DNA of 64,000 nucleotides from CAKSUT01 sp045542335 (GTDB lineage Bacteria; Bacillota; Clostridia; Oscillospirales; CAG-382): assembly GCA_045542335.1 (NCBI GenBank), contig JAZQKV010000064.1, positions 1 through 64,000 on the forward strand. Direction: 5' to 3'. Both the position numbers and the translations under genes were made by a program. Below the pieces are notes generated by a model, which was given only the letters and a program-made list of their open reading frames with translations, searched no databases and was not told the DNA's origin. Numbering within the stretch: position 1 is the first letter of the stretch; each line of letters begins with the position of its first letter. Shown piece by piece: positions 1 to 8,346 of the stretch.

Positions 1-1
1 G

Positions 2-475
2 TTCATCCACTGCGCAAAGCCCGGTATGGTTATCGGTCGCGGCGGTGCTGAGATCGACGGTCTTAAGGCTGAGCTTGAGAAGATGACAGGCGCTCCCGTA
101 GCTGTAAACGTAGTTGAGGTTAAGCCCGTAGATATGGACGCTCAGCTCGTAGCAGAGTCTATCGCTGCACAGCTCGAGAGACGTGTAGCATTCCGCCGTG
201 CAATGAAGCAGGCAATCGGCAGAACCATGAAGCTCGGCGCAAAGGGTATCAAGGTTCAGGTTTCCGGTCGTCTCAATGGCGCAGAAATCGCAAGAACAGA
301 GCACTATCACGAGGGTACAATTCCGCTTCAGACACTTCGTGCAGACATCCAGTACGGCTTCTATGAAGCAAACACCACATACGGTAAGATCGGTGTTAAA
401 GTATGGATCTACAGAGGAGAGGTTCTTCCTACAGTAAAGAGAACCGTAAAGAATACGGAAGGGGGAGCTGAATAA
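2..475 (+). CDS. rpsC: 30S ribosomal protein S3, C-terminal part
   Basis: The gene is cut by the left window edge; the open frame continues from the first bases and leaves 157 residues of a protein usually about 210-220 long. The visible part begins inside the KH domain (GMVIGRGGAEI carries the GxxG RNA-binding loop) and continues into the S3 C-terminal domain. S3 binds 16S rRNA in the 30S head near the mRNA entry. It is followed after 2 bases by rplP, as in the S10 operon of nearly all bacteria. Confidence 0.97.
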   Translation, partial: FIHCAKPGMVIGRGGAEIDGLKAELEKMTGAPVAVNVVEVKPVDMDAQLVAESIAAQLERRVAFRRAMKQAIGRTMKLGAKGIKVQVSGRLNGAEIARTEHYHEGTIPLQTLRADIQYGFYEANTTYGKIGVKVWIYRGEVLPTVKRTVKNTEGGAE

Positions 476-477
476 TC

Positions 478-897
478 ATGTTGATGCCAAAGAGAGTAAA
501 GTACAGAAGAGTACAAAGAGGCAGACTCAAGGGTAAGGCACTCAGAGGAAACACAGTTTCCAACGGTCAGTACGGCCTTGTTGCAACAGAGCCTGCATGG
601 ATCACCAGCAATCAGATCGAGGCTGCCCGTATCGCGATGACACGTTACATCAAGAGAGGCGGTCAGGTTTGGATTAAAATATTCCCTGACAAGCCTGTAA
701 CAGAGAAGCCTGCTGAAACTCGAATGGGTTCCGGTAAAGGTTCTCCCGAATACTGGGTTGCGGTTGTAAAGCCCGGCAGAGTTATGTTTGAAATGGAAGG
801 CGTAACAGAAGAAATCGCAAGAGAAGCTATGCGTCTTGCAGCTCACAAGCTTCCTATCAAGTGTAAGTTTGTCAAGAAAGAAGAAGAGGAGGCATAA
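478..897 (+). CDS. rplP: 50S ribosomal protein L16
   Basis: The 139-residue product has the invariant L16 start (MLMPKRVKYRR), the WITSNQIEAARIAM segment and the GKGSPEYWVAVVKPG segment. L16 organises helices around the A site and the peptidyl-transferase centre. Length is normal for the family, with a short glutamate-rich tail. It sits 2 bases after rpsC and 5 bases before rpmC, so it is probably translationally coupled to both. Confidence 0.98.
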   Translation: MLMPKRVKYRRVQRGRLKGKALRGNTVSNGQYGLVATEPAWITSNQIEAARIAMTRYIKRGGQVWIKIFPDKPVTEKPAETRMGSGKGSPEYWVAVVKPGRVMFEMEGVTEEIAREAMRLAAHKLPIKCKFVKKEEEEA

Positions 898-902
898 GCT
901 TT

Positions 903-1097
903 ATGAAAATAACGGAAATCAGAGAGAAAACTTCCGCTGAACTTGCAGAGCTTTTGAAGGAACAGAAAAAAGAACTGTTCAATCTCCGTTTTCAGCACGC
1001 AATAAACCAGCTCGACAATCCTCAGAAGATAGTTGAAGCAAAGAAGACAATTGCTAAAATCCTTACGGTTATCACCGAAAAGGAAAAGCAGGCATAA
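903..1097 (+). CDS. rpmC: 50S ribosomal protein L29
   Basis: This is a 64-residue protein of two long helices with the L29 pattern (EIREKTSAELAELL near the start, FNLRFQHAINQLDNP in the middle). L29 lies at the exit of the peptide tunnel beside L23. The start is fixed by position between rplP and rpsQ and by the full family length. Confidence 0.97.
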   Translation: MKITEIREKTSAELAELLKEQKKELFNLRFQHAINQLDNPQKIVEAKKTIAKILTVITEKEKQA

Positions 1098-1118
1098 AGC
1101 GGAAAGGAGTAAAGAGTC

Positions 1119-1376
1119 ATGGAAAGAACCAGCCTCAGAAAGACAAGAGTCGGCCGTGTTATCAGCGATAAGATGGACAAGACAATCGTTGTTGCTATCG
1201 AAGATAACGTTAAGCATCCGCTTTATGGTAAAGTAATCAAGAGAACCGTTAAGTTTAAGGCTCATGATGAAAATAACGAGTGCGGAATCGGCGATAAGGT
1301 AGAAATCATGGAGACAAGACCCCTTTCCAAGGATAAGAACTGGAGACTTGTTTCTATCATCGAGAAAGCTAAATAA
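1119..1376 (+). CDS. rpsQ: 30S ribosomal protein S17
   Basis: The 85-residue product matches S17: RKTRVGRVISDKMDKTIVV at the N terminus, then HPLYGKVIKRT and the ETRPLSKDKNWRLV segment. S17 is an OB-fold protein that binds 16S rRNA early in assembly. A strong GGAAAGGAG site precedes the ATG. Confidence 0.98.
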   Translation: MERTSLRKTRVGRVISDKMDKTIVVAIEDNVKHPLYGKVIKRTVKFKAHDENNECGIGDKVEIMETRPLSKDKNWRLVSIIEKAK

Positions 1377-1422
1377 GATACGCAAGTTCAAAGAATTTGC
1401 GATTTCGTAAGGAGGACACACA

Positions 1423-1791
1423 ATGCTTCAGCAGCAGTCATATATGAAGGTTGCCGATAACACCGGCGCCAAAGAGTTAATGTGCATACGTGTGCTCGGC
1501 GGAACAGGCAGAAGATATGCCAGAATCGGCGACGTAGTTGTTTGCGCCGTTAAAAAGGCAACACCCGGCGGAGTTGTAAAGAAGGGTGATGTCGTAAAGG
1601 CGGTAGTTGTAAGAACAGTACAGAGCCTTCGCCGTGCAGACGGCAGCTACATCAGATTTGATGAAAACGCAGCCGTAATTATTAAAGAAGACCAGAATCC
1701 GAGAGGAACCCGTATCTTTGGACCGATAGCTCGTGAGCTTCGTGAAAAGAACTATCTCAAGATACTTTCCTTGGCTCCGGAAGTACTTTAA
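1423..1791 (+). CDS. rplN: 50S ribosomal protein L14
   Basis: The 122-residue protein has the L14 signature: DNTGAKELMCIRVLGG at the start and ARELREKNYLKILSLAPEVL at the end. L14 contributes to intersubunit contacts and binds the silencing factor RsfS in bacteria. AAGGAGGACACACA precedes the ATG. It opens the spc-type section of the cluster. Confidence 0.98.
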   Translation: MLQQQSYMKVADNTGAKELMCIRVLGGTGRRYARIGDVVVCAVKKATPGGVVKKGDVVKAVVVRTVQSLRRADGSYIRFDENAAVIIKEDQNPRGTRIFGPIARELREKNYLKILSLAPEVL

Positions 1792-1806
1792 GAAAGGAGC
1801 TTGATG

Positions 1807-2148
1807 ATGGCTAAGATATTGACAAAGTACGAAAAGAAAGTACACGTTCGCAAGGACGATACAGTAGTAATCATCTCCGGCGATGACAAGGGCAAGAAGG
1901 GAAAGGTACTTGAAGTATCTCCCGCAGAAGGCAAGATCATCGTTGAAGGTTGCAATATTGTAACAAAGCACGTTCGTCCCAGAAGACAGGGCGAGGAGGG
2001 CGGCATCCTTAAGGTTGAAGGCGCTTTCTACGCTTGCAAGGCTATGATCTACTGTCCCAAGTGCGACAAGGGCGTTAAGATCGGTCACAAGGTTCTCGAC
2101 GACGGAACAAAAACAAGAGTTTGCCGTAAGTGCGGCGAAGAGCTTTAA
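1807..2148 (+). CDS. rplX: 50S ribosomal protein L24, zinc-ribbon form
   Basis: L24 starts rRNA folding in the large subunit. The product (113 residues from this start) has the KOW motif (VVIISGDDKGKKGKVLEV) and a C-terminal zinc-ribbon-like pair, CPKC and CRKC, close to the stop. Three possible starts stand in a row (TTG, ATG, ATG). I chose the third because it lies 7 bases after AAGGAG and gives the usual MAKI opening; the other two would add one or two residues. Confidence 0.97.
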   Translation: MAKILTKYEKKVHVRKDDTVVIISGDDKGKKGKVLEVSPAEGKIIVEGCNIVTKHVRPRRQGEEGGILKVEGAFYACKAMIYCPKCDKGVKIGHKVLDDGTKTRVCRKCGEEL

Positions 2149-2167
2149 TTGAGGGAGGTAAAGAAAA

Positions 2168-2713
2168 ATGTCAAGACTTGCAGAAATGTACAAGAAAGAT
2201 GTTGCTCCTGCCCTTATGAAAAAGTTCGAGTTCAAGAGCCCCATGCAGATCCCCAAGGTTGACAAGATTGTTGTAAACGTTGGTGCAGGTGAGGCTAAGG
2301 ACAACGCTAAGGCTATCGACAACATCATCAACGACCTCGGTATCATCACCGGACAGAAGGCCGTTGCAACAATTGCTAAGAAGTCCGTTGCAAACTTCAA
2401 GCTCCGTCAGGGCATGAAGATCGGTGCAAAGGTAACTCTCAGAGGCGAGAGAATGTATGAGTTCATGGACAGACTCTTCAACCTCGCACTCCCCAGAGTT
2501 CGTGACTTCAAGGGTATCAACCCCAACGCTTTCGACGGCAGAGGAAACTACTCCCTCGGTCTTAAGGAGCAGCTTATATTCCCTGAAATCGAATACGACA
2601 AGATCGATAAGATCCGTGGTATGGACATCGTGTTCGTAACAACAGCAACAAACGACGAGCAGGCAAGAGAGCTTCTTACTCTCATGGGCGCTCCGTTTGC
2701 TAAGGAAAACTAA
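2168..2713 (+). CDS. rplE: 50S ribosomal protein L5
   Basis: This 181-residue protein matches L5 along its length: MQIPKVDKIVVNVGAGEA, TGQKAVATIAKKSVANFKLR, and FDGRGNYSLGLKEQLIFPEI. L5 binds 5S rRNA with L18 and forms bridge B1b. Length is normal. It is followed by the short zinc-type S14 gene. Confidence 0.98.
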   Translation: MSRLAEMYKKDVAPALMKKFEFKSPMQIPKVDKIVVNVGAGEAKDNAKAIDNIINDLGIITGQKAVATIAKKSVANFKLRQGMKIGAKVTLRGERMYEFMDRLFNLALPRVRDFKGINPNAFDGRGNYSLGLKEQLIFPEIEYDKIDKIRGMDIVFVTTATNDEQARELLTLMGAPFAKEN

Positions 2714-2729
2714 GGGGGAGGACAGAACT

Positions 2730-2915
2730 ATGGCAAAGAAAGCTATGATTTTAAAGCAGCAGAAGGAGCAGAAGTTCTCTACAAGAGAATATAACAGATG
2801 TAAGATTTGCGGCCGCCCCCATGCATATCTGAGAAAGTACGGTATCTGCCGTATCTGCTTCAGAGAACTTGCTTACAAGGGTGAAATCCCCGGCGTAAGA
2901 AAGGCAAGCTGGTAA
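2730..2915 (+). CDS. rpsZ: 30S ribosomal protein S14, type Z
   Basis: The 61-residue zinc-binding form of S14 carries CKIC and CRIC knuckles separated by 12 residues (CKICGRPHAYLRKYGICRIC), unlike the about 100-residue cysteine-free form. An ATG upstream in the same frame would add 11 residues inside the rplE end, but the GGGGGAGG site points to the start used here. S14 completes the 30S head near S3 and S10. Confidence 0.97.
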   Translation: MAKKAMILKQQKEQKFSTREYNRCKICGRPHAYLRKYGICRICFRELAYKGEIPGVRKASW

Positions 2916-2926
2916 TTTTACAAAAA

Positions 2927-2946
2927 GACGCAGAGTTTAAAGCGTC
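2927..2946 (+). promoter_or_regulatory. Short hairpin between rpsZ and rpsH
   Basis: GACGC and GCGTC form a 5-bp inverted repeat around a 10-base loop in the 55-base gap before rpsH. There is no run of T long enough for a terminator. It could be an mRNA structure for feedback control by S8, which represses this operon in E. coli, but nothing in the sequence proves it. Confidence 0.25.
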
Positions 2947-2970
2947 AATTTAACAAGGAGGTCACATTTC

Positions 2971-3369
2971 ATGCAGATTACAGACGTTATAGCAGATATG
3001 CTTACTCGTATCCGCAACGCTAACGCTTCTAAGCACGAAACTGTTGATATTCCTGCGTCGGGAGTTAAGAAGGCTATCGCCGACATACTCAAGGAAGAAG
3101 GATATATCAACGATTTTCAGATAATCGAAGACGGTAAGCAGGGCATTATAAGAATCATTCTTAAGTATGGCCCCGGCAAGTCCAGAGTTATTCAGGGTCT
3201 TCGCCGTGTGTCCAAGCCCGGTCTTCGTATTTACACAAACTGCGAGGATATGCCCGTTGTTATGAAGGGCCTTGGAATTGCAATCATTTCCACCTCTCAG
3301 GGTATCATGACCGACAAGAAGGCAAGACGTGCTCACATCGGTGGCGAAGTTCTTGCGTTCGTATGGTAA
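2971..3369 (+). CDS. rpsH: 30S ribosomal protein S8
   Basis: The 132-residue product has the S8 N-terminal motif (DVIADMLTRIRNANASKHETV) and C-terminal motif (GIAIISTSQGIMTDKKARR followed by GGEVLAFVW). S8 binds the 16S central domain and in enterobacteria is the translational repressor of this operon. AAGGAGG precedes the ATG. Confidence 0.98.
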   Translation: MQITDVIADMLTRIRNANASKHETVDIPASGVKKAIADILKEEGYINDFQIIEDGKQGIIRIILKYGPGKSRVIQGLRRVSKPGLRIYTNCEDMPVVMKGLGIAIISTSQGIMTDKKARRAHIGGEVLAFVW

Positions 3370-3400
3370 TTGACCGTCGGTAAATTCACTTTTGTGAAAT

Positions 3401-3421
3401 GCCGGAGAGAAATCTCCCGGC
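3401..3421 (+). promoter_or_regulatory. GAAA-tetraloop hairpin before rplF
   Basis: GCCGGAGA pairs with TCTCCCGGC across a GAAA tetraloop, with one extra C on the 3' side. No T tract follows, so it does not look like a full terminator. It lies just upstream of a consensus promoter and may damp read-through or stabilise the upstream mRNA. Confidence 0.45.
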
Positions 3422-3437
3422 TCCGGTGCGTTGCAAT

Positions 3438-3467
3438 TTGACAGAAAAGGCGTGCCGTATATATAAT
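3438..3467 (+). promoter_or_regulatory. Internal sigma-A promoter before rplF
   Basis: TTGACA and TATAAT are both perfect and separated by 18 bases, in the unusually long 118-base gap between rpsH and rplF. Start of transcription would be near 3474, only about 14 bases before the ATG. It could supply extra transcript for rplF onward, including secY. Confidence 0.6.
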
Positions 3468-3487
3468 ATCTATTAAGGAGAAAAATT

Positions 3488-4024
3488 ATGTCAAGAATCG
3501 GAAGATTGCCCATAACCGTTCCTGCAGGCGTTGATGTTAAGCTTGATGGCGCAACACTCACCGTTAAGGGCGCAAAGGGCACACTCACACAGACTTTCAA
3601 CCCTGAAATGATTATCAAGGTTGAAGCAGGTGTTATCACAGTTGAAAGACCCTCTGAAGAAAAGAGACACAAGGCTCTCCACGGTCTTACAAGAAGCCTC
3701 ATTCAGAACATGGTTATCGGCGTAACAGAAGGCTACAAGAAAGAGCTTGAAGTTAACGGTGTTGGTTACCGTGTACAGAAGCAGGGCAACCAGATCGTAA
3801 TGGATCTTGGTTATTCTCACAAGGTTATCATGGAAGAAGAACCCGGCATCACATTTGATGTTCCCGACCCCAACAAGGTTATCGTTTCCGGCCCTGACAA
3901 GCAGAGAGTTGGTCAGGTTGCAAGCGAACTCCGCGGCAAGAGACCTCCGGAACCCTACCTCGGCAAGGGCATCAAGTATGTTGACGAGCACATTAGACGC
4001 AAGGCCGGCAAGGCCGGTAAATAA
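3488..4024 (+). CDS. rplF: 50S ribosomal protein L6
   Basis: The 178-residue protein shows the L6 pattern: SRIGRLPITVPAGV at the start, the GYRVQ segment, and the signature PEPYLGKGIKYVDEHIRRK near the end. L6 has two similar domains and sits near the sarcin-ricin loop and factor-binding site. AAGGAG precedes the ATG by a normal distance. Confidence 0.98.
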   Translation: MSRIGRLPITVPAGVDVKLDGATLTVKGAKGTLTQTFNPEMIIKVEAGVITVERPSEEKRHKALHGLTRSLIQNMVIGVTEGYKKELEVNGVGYRVQKQGNQIVMDLGYSHKVIMEEEPGITFDVPDPNKVIVSGPDKQRVGQVASELRGKRPPEPYLGKGIKYVDEHIRRKAGKAGK

Positions 4025-4046
4025 TTAGGAAGGGGAGTGCAAAATT

Positions 4047-4406
4047 ATGGTATCAAGAGCAGATAGTAATCTCAAGCGTAAAAAGAGACATAAGAGAGTT
4101 CGTTCCAAGATCTCCGGCACAGCAAGCAGACCCCGCCTTTGTGTTTACCGTTCTCTGAACAACATCTATGTTCAGATTATTGACGACACCTGCGGCAAGA
4201 CACTTGTAAGTGCTTCCTCCACCGAGAAGGAATTCGGTGCAGCCGGCGGAAACACCGAGGACGCAAAGAAGGTTGGCGCGCTTGCAGCAAAGCGTGCTAT
4301 CGACAAGGGAATCACTGAAGTCGTATTCGACAGAGGCGGTTACCTCTATCACGGTCGTGTGAAGGCTCTCGCTGAAGGCGCACATGAAGCCGGATTGAAG
4401 TTCTAA
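4047..4406 (+). CDS. rplR: 50S ribosomal protein L18
   Basis: The 119-residue product has a basic N terminus (KRKKRHKRVRSKISG) and the L18 core (RPRLCVYRSLNNIYVQIIDD and FDRGGYLYHGRVKALAEGA). L18 binds 5S rRNA with L5 in the central protuberance. Length and position are normal. Confidence 0.98.
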   Translation: MVSRADSNLKRKKRHKRVRSKISGTASRPRLCVYRSLNNIYVQIIDDTCGKTLVSASSTEKEFGAAGGNTEDAKKVGALAAKRAIDKGITEVVFDRGGYLYHGRVKALAEGAHEAGLKF

Positions 4407-4423
4407 GGAGGAGGTTTTCACAA

Positions 4424-4927
4424 ATGGCTATGAATATAGATCCCACAACACTCGATCTTAAAGAAACAGTTGTTGTTACAAGACGAGTTTCCAAGACCGT
4501 AAAGGGCGGACGTATCATGCGTTTTGCAGCAGTTGTTGTAGTTGGCGACCAGAACGGTCACGTTGGCTACGGCCTCGGCAAGTCTGCCGAAGTTCCCGAA
4601 GCAATCAGAAAGGCTATCGAGGACGCAAAGAAGAACATGATCACAGTTTCCCTTAAGAATACATCTATTCCCCACGAGATCGTTGGTGAGTTCGGTGCAG
4701 CAAGAGTTCTCCTCAAGCCTGCTCCCGAAGGTACCGGCGTTATCGCAGGCGGCACAGTAAGAGCGGTGCTTGACCTTGCAGGTATCAGAGATATCCGTGC
4801 AAAGTCTCTCCGTTCCAACAACAAGATCAACGTAGTTAAGGCTACCTTCGAGGGTCTCCGTGCTCTCAGAAGCGCAGAGGAAGTTGCGGCTATCCGCGGC
4901 AAGTCTGTTGAAGATATGAGAAAGTAA
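4424..4927 (+). CDS. rpsE: 30S ribosomal protein S5
   Basis: The 167-residue protein has the S5 double-stranded-RNA-binding domain (VSKTVKGGRIMRFAAVVVVG) and the C-terminal domain (LLKPAPEGTGVIAGG). S5 helps keep decoding accurate and lines the mRNA entry tunnel with S3 and S4. A strong AAGGAGGAGG site precedes it. Confidence 0.98.
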   Translation: MAMNIDPTTLDLKETVVVTRRVSKTVKGGRIMRFAAVVVVGDQNGHVGYGLGKSAEVPEAIRKAIEDAKKNMITVSLKNTSIPHEIVGEFGAARVLLKPAPEGTGVIAGGTVRAVLDLAGIRDIRAKSLRSNNKINVVKATFEGLRALRSAEEVAAIRGKSVEDMRK

Positions 4928-4945
4928 TAAAAGGAGGACGCAGAA

Positions 4946-5125
4946 ATGGCACAGGTAAAAATTACTCTTGTAAAAAGCCTCATTGGCCGTAATAAGGCTC
5001 ACATAGCAACTGCGAATTCCTTGGGACTTCGCAAGATTGGTGACACCACTGTTCAGCCCAAGAATGAAGCAACAGAGGGCAAGATCAATGCTATCACCTA
5101 CTTGGTAAAGGCAGAGGAGGTATAA
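4946..5125 (+). CDS. rpmD: 50S ribosomal protein L30
   Basis: This 59-residue gene fills the gap between rpsE and rplO. Its product reads MAQVKITLVKSLIG at the start, then SLGLRKIGDTTVQP, the classical L30 ferredoxin-like motif. AAAGGAGGACG precedes the ATG. L30 is a small late-assembling 50S protein; length is normal. Confidence 0.97.
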   Translation: MAQVKITLVKSLIGRNKAHIATANSLGLRKIGDTTVQPKNEATEGKINAITYLVKAEEV

Positions 5126-5127
5126 GA

Positions 5128-5571
5128 ATGAAGCTTCATGAGCTTTCACCTGCTCTCGGTTCTGCCGAAAAGGCTTGGAGAAAGGGCAGAGGCCCCGGCT
5201 CCGGTAACGGCAAAACAGCGGGCAAGGGTCACAAAGGACAAAATGCAAGAAGCGGCGGCGGTGTTCGCCCCGGCTTTGAAGGCGGTCAGATTCCGCTTTA
5301 CAGAAGACTCCCCAAGAGAGGCTTCACAAACGACATGTTCAAGAAGGAGTATGCGATAGTTAACGTTTCCGCACTCGATAAGTTTGAAGATGGCGCAGTT
5401 GTTAACGCAGAAGCTCTTATCGCAGCAGGTCTTGTTAAGAAGGTTTGCGACGGCGTTAAGGTTCTTGGTAACGGCGAAATCACAAAGAAGCTTACCGTGC
5501 AAGCGACTATCTTCTCGGCATCTGCCAAGGAGAAAATCGAAGCCGCAGGCGGAAAGGTTGAGGTGATCTAA
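5128..5571 (+). CDS. rplO: 50S ribosomal protein L15
   Basis: The 147-residue product begins MKLHELSPALGS and has the glycine- and arginine-rich rRNA-binding stretch (GRGPGSGNGKTAGKGHKGQ) followed by GGQIPLYRRLPKRGF, all typical of L15. Its last codons hold the GAGGTGATC ribosome site of secY, so the two are coupled. Confidence 0.98.
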   Translation: MKLHELSPALGSAEKAWRKGRGPGSGNGKTAGKGHKGQNARSGGGVRPGFEGGQIPLYRRLPKRGFTNDMFKKEYAIVNVSALDKFEDGAVVNAEALIAAGLVKKVCDGVKVLGNGEITKKLTVQATIFSASAKEKIEAAGGKVEVI

Positions 5572-5572
5572 G

Positions 5573-6868
5573 GTGTTGCAAACTCTGAAAAATGCGTGGA
5601 AGGATCCTGAGATCAAAAAGGGCTTGCTCTTCACACTTTTCATGATTGTGCTTTACCGTATAGGTGCGCAGATTCCGATTCCCTATGTTGACGGTGCAGC
5701 TCTCGCTGCTTTCTTTGAAGCATATTCAAACCAGTCAATGATAGGTTACTTTAACCTTATGTCGGGCGATGCGTTTTCAAGAGCTACTCTCTTTGCTCTC
5801 TCTATTTCACCCTATATCACATCATCCATCGTTATTCAGCTTCTCACAGTAGCTCTTCCTCCCCTTGAAAGACTCGCCAAGGAAGGCGAAGAGGGAAGAA
5901 AGAAGCTCTCTCAGATTACAAGATACACCACAGTAGCTCTTGCTCTTATTACAGCATTCGGTTACTACACATACCTCAGAAACGGTCAGAACTTCACAGG
6001 CGGCTACGGCTTCCTCACAGAGGAAGGCAGAGGCTTGTTCCCTGCGCTTGTTATTATCGCTTCTTATTGTGCAGGTGCATCTCTTATCATGTGGATCGGC
6101 GAAAAGATCAATGAACACGGTATCGGCAACGGTATCTCCATCATTCTTCTTGCTAACATCGTTTCCACACTTTTCCCCCAGATACTCGGTGCGTTCAGCG
6201 GAACGCTTGGTCTTGTAAGTGTTGTTGCGCTTATCGTTCTCGCAATCATTGCTCTTGCAACTGTTTATGCGGTTATCTACGTTTCCAACTCGGAAAGAAG
6301 AATCCCCGTTCAGTATGCAAAGCGTCAGGTTGGCAGAAAGATGTACGGCGGTCATACACAGCACCTTCCTATCAAGCTTAACATGACAGGCGTTATGCCT
6401 ATCATCTTCGCAAGCTCCATCGTTTATCTTCCCCAGACAATCGCAATGTTTGTTCCCTCCCTTCAGGGCGGTGCAGTAATGAGCTTCTTCAGCAGCCCGA
6501 TTTTCACATCGATTGCTATGTTCATTCTCATCATTGCGTTTGCTTACTTCTATGTTGCTATTTCCTTCAATCCTATTGAAGTTTCCAACAACATGAAGCA
6601 GAACGGTGGCGTTATCCCCGGTATCCGCCCCGGCAAGCCTACAACAGATTTCATCGTCAGAGTTCTCAACAGAGTAACTCTCCTCGGTGCAATCTTCCTT
6701 GCGATTATTGCGGTTCTTCCTACTGTACTTTCCGCAATCAATCCCAACTTCGCAGTGCTCACATTCGGTGGCTCTTCCATCATCATCGTTGTTGGCGTTA
6801 TCCTCGAGGTTGTACAGGAAATCGACTCCAAGCTCACAATGCGTCACTACAAGGGCTTTCTTGACTGA
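5573..6868 (+). CDS. secY: Protein translocase subunit SecY
   Basis: SecY is the channel protein of the Sec translocase in the inner membrane. The 431 residues contain about ten hydrophobic segments, the plug and TM2 region (PYITSSIVIQLL followed by LPPLERLAKEGEEGRKK), and the late cytoplasmic loop NGGVIPGIRPGKPT. The start is GTG, placed directly after the rplO stop and preceded by a near-perfect anti-SD match inside rplO. Adjacent adk, map and infA are the usual downstream genes. Confidence 0.98.
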   Translation: MLQTLKNAWKDPEIKKGLLFTLFMIVLYRIGAQIPIPYVDGAALAAFFEAYSNQSMIGYFNLMSGDAFSRATLFALSISPYITSSIVIQLLTVALPPLERLAKEGEEGRKKLSQITRYTTVALALITAFGYYTYLRNGQNFTGGYGFLTEEGRGLFPALVIIASYCAGASLIMWIGEKINEHGIGNGISIILLANIVSTLFPQILGAFSGTLGLVSVVALIVLAIIALATVYAVIYVSNSERRIPVQYAKRQVGRKMYGGHTQHLPIKLNMTGVMPIIFASSIVYLPQTIAMFVPSLQGGAVMSFFSSPIFTSIAMFILIIAFAYFYVAISFNPIEVSNNMKQNGGVIPGIRPGKPTTDFIVRVLNRVTLLGAIFLAIIAVLPTVLSAINPNFAVLTFGGSSIIIVVGVILEVVQEIDSKLTMRHYKGFLD

Positions 6869-6891
6869 TAGAATCTGAAAGGAATACCAAT

Positions 6892-7527
6892 ATGAAGCTT
6901 GTATTTTTTGGAGCTCCCGGCGCAGGTAAAGGAACTCAGGCAGAAATTATCAGCGAAAAGCTGAATATACCTGCTGTTTCCACCGGTGCAATCATAAGAA
7001 AGGCCGTCAAGGACGGCACACCAATGGGTCTTGCCGCTAAAGACCGCATCGAAAAGGGCGAACTCGTTCCCGACGAAGTGGTTATCGGCATTATCCGTGA
7101 AAGAATCGCTGAGGATGACTGCAAAAACGGTTTTATCCTCGACGGTTTCCCCAGAACTGTTCCTCAGGCAGAGGCTCTTGATAAGATGGGTATTGACATT
7201 GACGTTGTTCTTAACCTTGAGGTTTCGGATGATGCCATTGTCACAAGAATGAGTGGCAGAAGAACTTGCCAGTGCGGAGCAACTTATCACATTGTGTATA
7301 AAGCTCCCAAAAAGGAAGGTATCTGCGACATTTGCGGCGAAGCCCTCACAATCCGTAAGGACGACGCACCCGAAGTTGTAAAGAGCCGTCTGGAAACCTA
7401 CCACAATGAAACCGAACCCCTTAAGGACTTCTATGAAAAGAAGGGTGTCCTCAAAACTGTTATCGGTCAGGAGGAGCTTGCCGACACAACACGGCTTACC
7501 CTTGAGGCACTCGGTATTGCGGACTAA
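6892..7527 (+). CDS. adk: Adenylate kinase, zinc-binding LID form
   Basis: Adenylate kinase interconverts AMP, ATP and ADP in the cytoplasm. The 211-residue protein has the P-loop GAPGAGKGTQ at the N terminus, the AMP-binding DGFPRTVPQAEALD segment, and a long LID domain with CQC and CDIC cysteines, typical of zinc-carrying Gram-positive forms. A GAAAGGAATACC site precedes the ATG. Length is normal. Confidence 0.98.
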   Translation: MKLVFFGAPGAGKGTQAEIISEKLNIPAVSTGAIIRKAVKDGTPMGLAAKDRIEKGELVPDEVVIGIIRERIAEDDCKNGFILDGFPRTVPQAEALDKMGIDIDVVLNLEVSDDAIVTRMSGRRTCQCGATYHIVYKAPKKEGICDICGEALTIRKDDAPEVVKSRLETYHNETEPLKDFYEKKGVLKTVIGQEELADTTRLTLEALGIAD

Positions 7528-7548
7528 TCAAAGGGTTGATACAGACAA

Positions 7549-8319
7549 ATGATTAAACTTAAGTCACAGGATCAAATCGAAAAGATGAAGGTTGCGGGAC
7601 GAATTACCGCCGGTGCCCTTGCGGCAGCAAGCGAAACAATCCGTCCCGGAGCCACTCCGCTTCAGACAGATGCGGCAGTCAGAAAGTACATTGAAAGCCA
7701 TGGCTCAAAGCCGAGCTTCCTCGGTTATGGCGGCTTTCCCGCAAGTGCGTGCATATCGGTGAATGACACGGTTATCCACGGAATTCCCGACAACACTCCC
7801 TATAAAGAGGGTGACATCGTGAGCGTGGATGTTGGTGCTTACATCGGCGGCTGGCACGGAGATGCGGCAAGAACTTTTTTCTGCGGCAATGTCAGCGACG
7901 AGGCAAAACGCCTTGTTAAAGCGGCAAAGGATGCCTTTTATGCCGGTATGGCGAAGGCCGTTCCCGGAAACAGACTCGGCGATATTTGCTCGGCAATTGA
8001 AGAGGTTGTTGTTTCAAATGGCTTCTCGGTTGTGAGAGAATATGTCGGTCACGGAATAGGTATGAATCTTCATGAAGACCCGGATGTGCCGAATTATGGC
8101 AGAGCAGGTCGAGGGGTTCGTCTTTGCGAGGGAATGCTCCTTGCAATTGAGCCTATGATAAACACCGGTGCGGCGGCGGTAAAGGTGCTCTCCGATGAGT
8201 GGACGGTTAAAACACAGGACGGCGGTCTATCTGCCCACTATGAAAATACCGTTGCGATAACTGCGAATGGCCCCGTTATCATGACGCTTCTCGGCGATGA
8301 GGCTTTTGACAGCATTTGA
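7549..8319 (+). CDS. map: Methionine aminopeptidase, type I
   Basis: This enzyme removes the initiator methionine from new proteins. The 256 residues show the pita-bread fold and its metal ligands: the first Asp in SVDVGAYIGGWHGDAARTF, His in YVGHGIGMNLHEDP, then Glu in AIEPM and a final Glu near YENTVAIT. The catalytic His lies in the NDTVIHGIP segment. Type I is indicated by the absence of the type II insertion. It follows adk by 21 bases. Confidence 0.97.
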   Translation: MIKLKSQDQIEKMKVAGRITAGALAAASETIRPGATPLQTDAAVRKYIESHGSKPSFLGYGGFPASACISVNDTVIHGIPDNTPYKEGDIVSVDVGAYIGGWHGDAARTFFCGNVSDEAKRLVKAAKDAFYAGMAKAVPGNRLGDICSAIEEVVVSNGFSVVREYVGHGIGMNLHEDPDVPNYGRAGRGVRLCEGMLLAIEPMINTGAAAVKVLSDEWTVKTQDGGLSAHYENTVAITANGPVIMTLLGDEAFDSI

Positions 8320-8346
8320 TTCAATTTAAAGTTTGGAGGGATAGTT

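Noticed and set aside
1477..2400. Antisense frame across rplN, rplX and rplE
   Set aside because: It spans three coherent ribosomal protein genes on the other strand and has no domain or ribosome site.
5822..6847. Long antisense frame opposite secY
   Set aside because: Product is Cys/Asn/Asp-rich low-order sequence with no family signs; it is a by-product of codon bias in a highly expressed gene.
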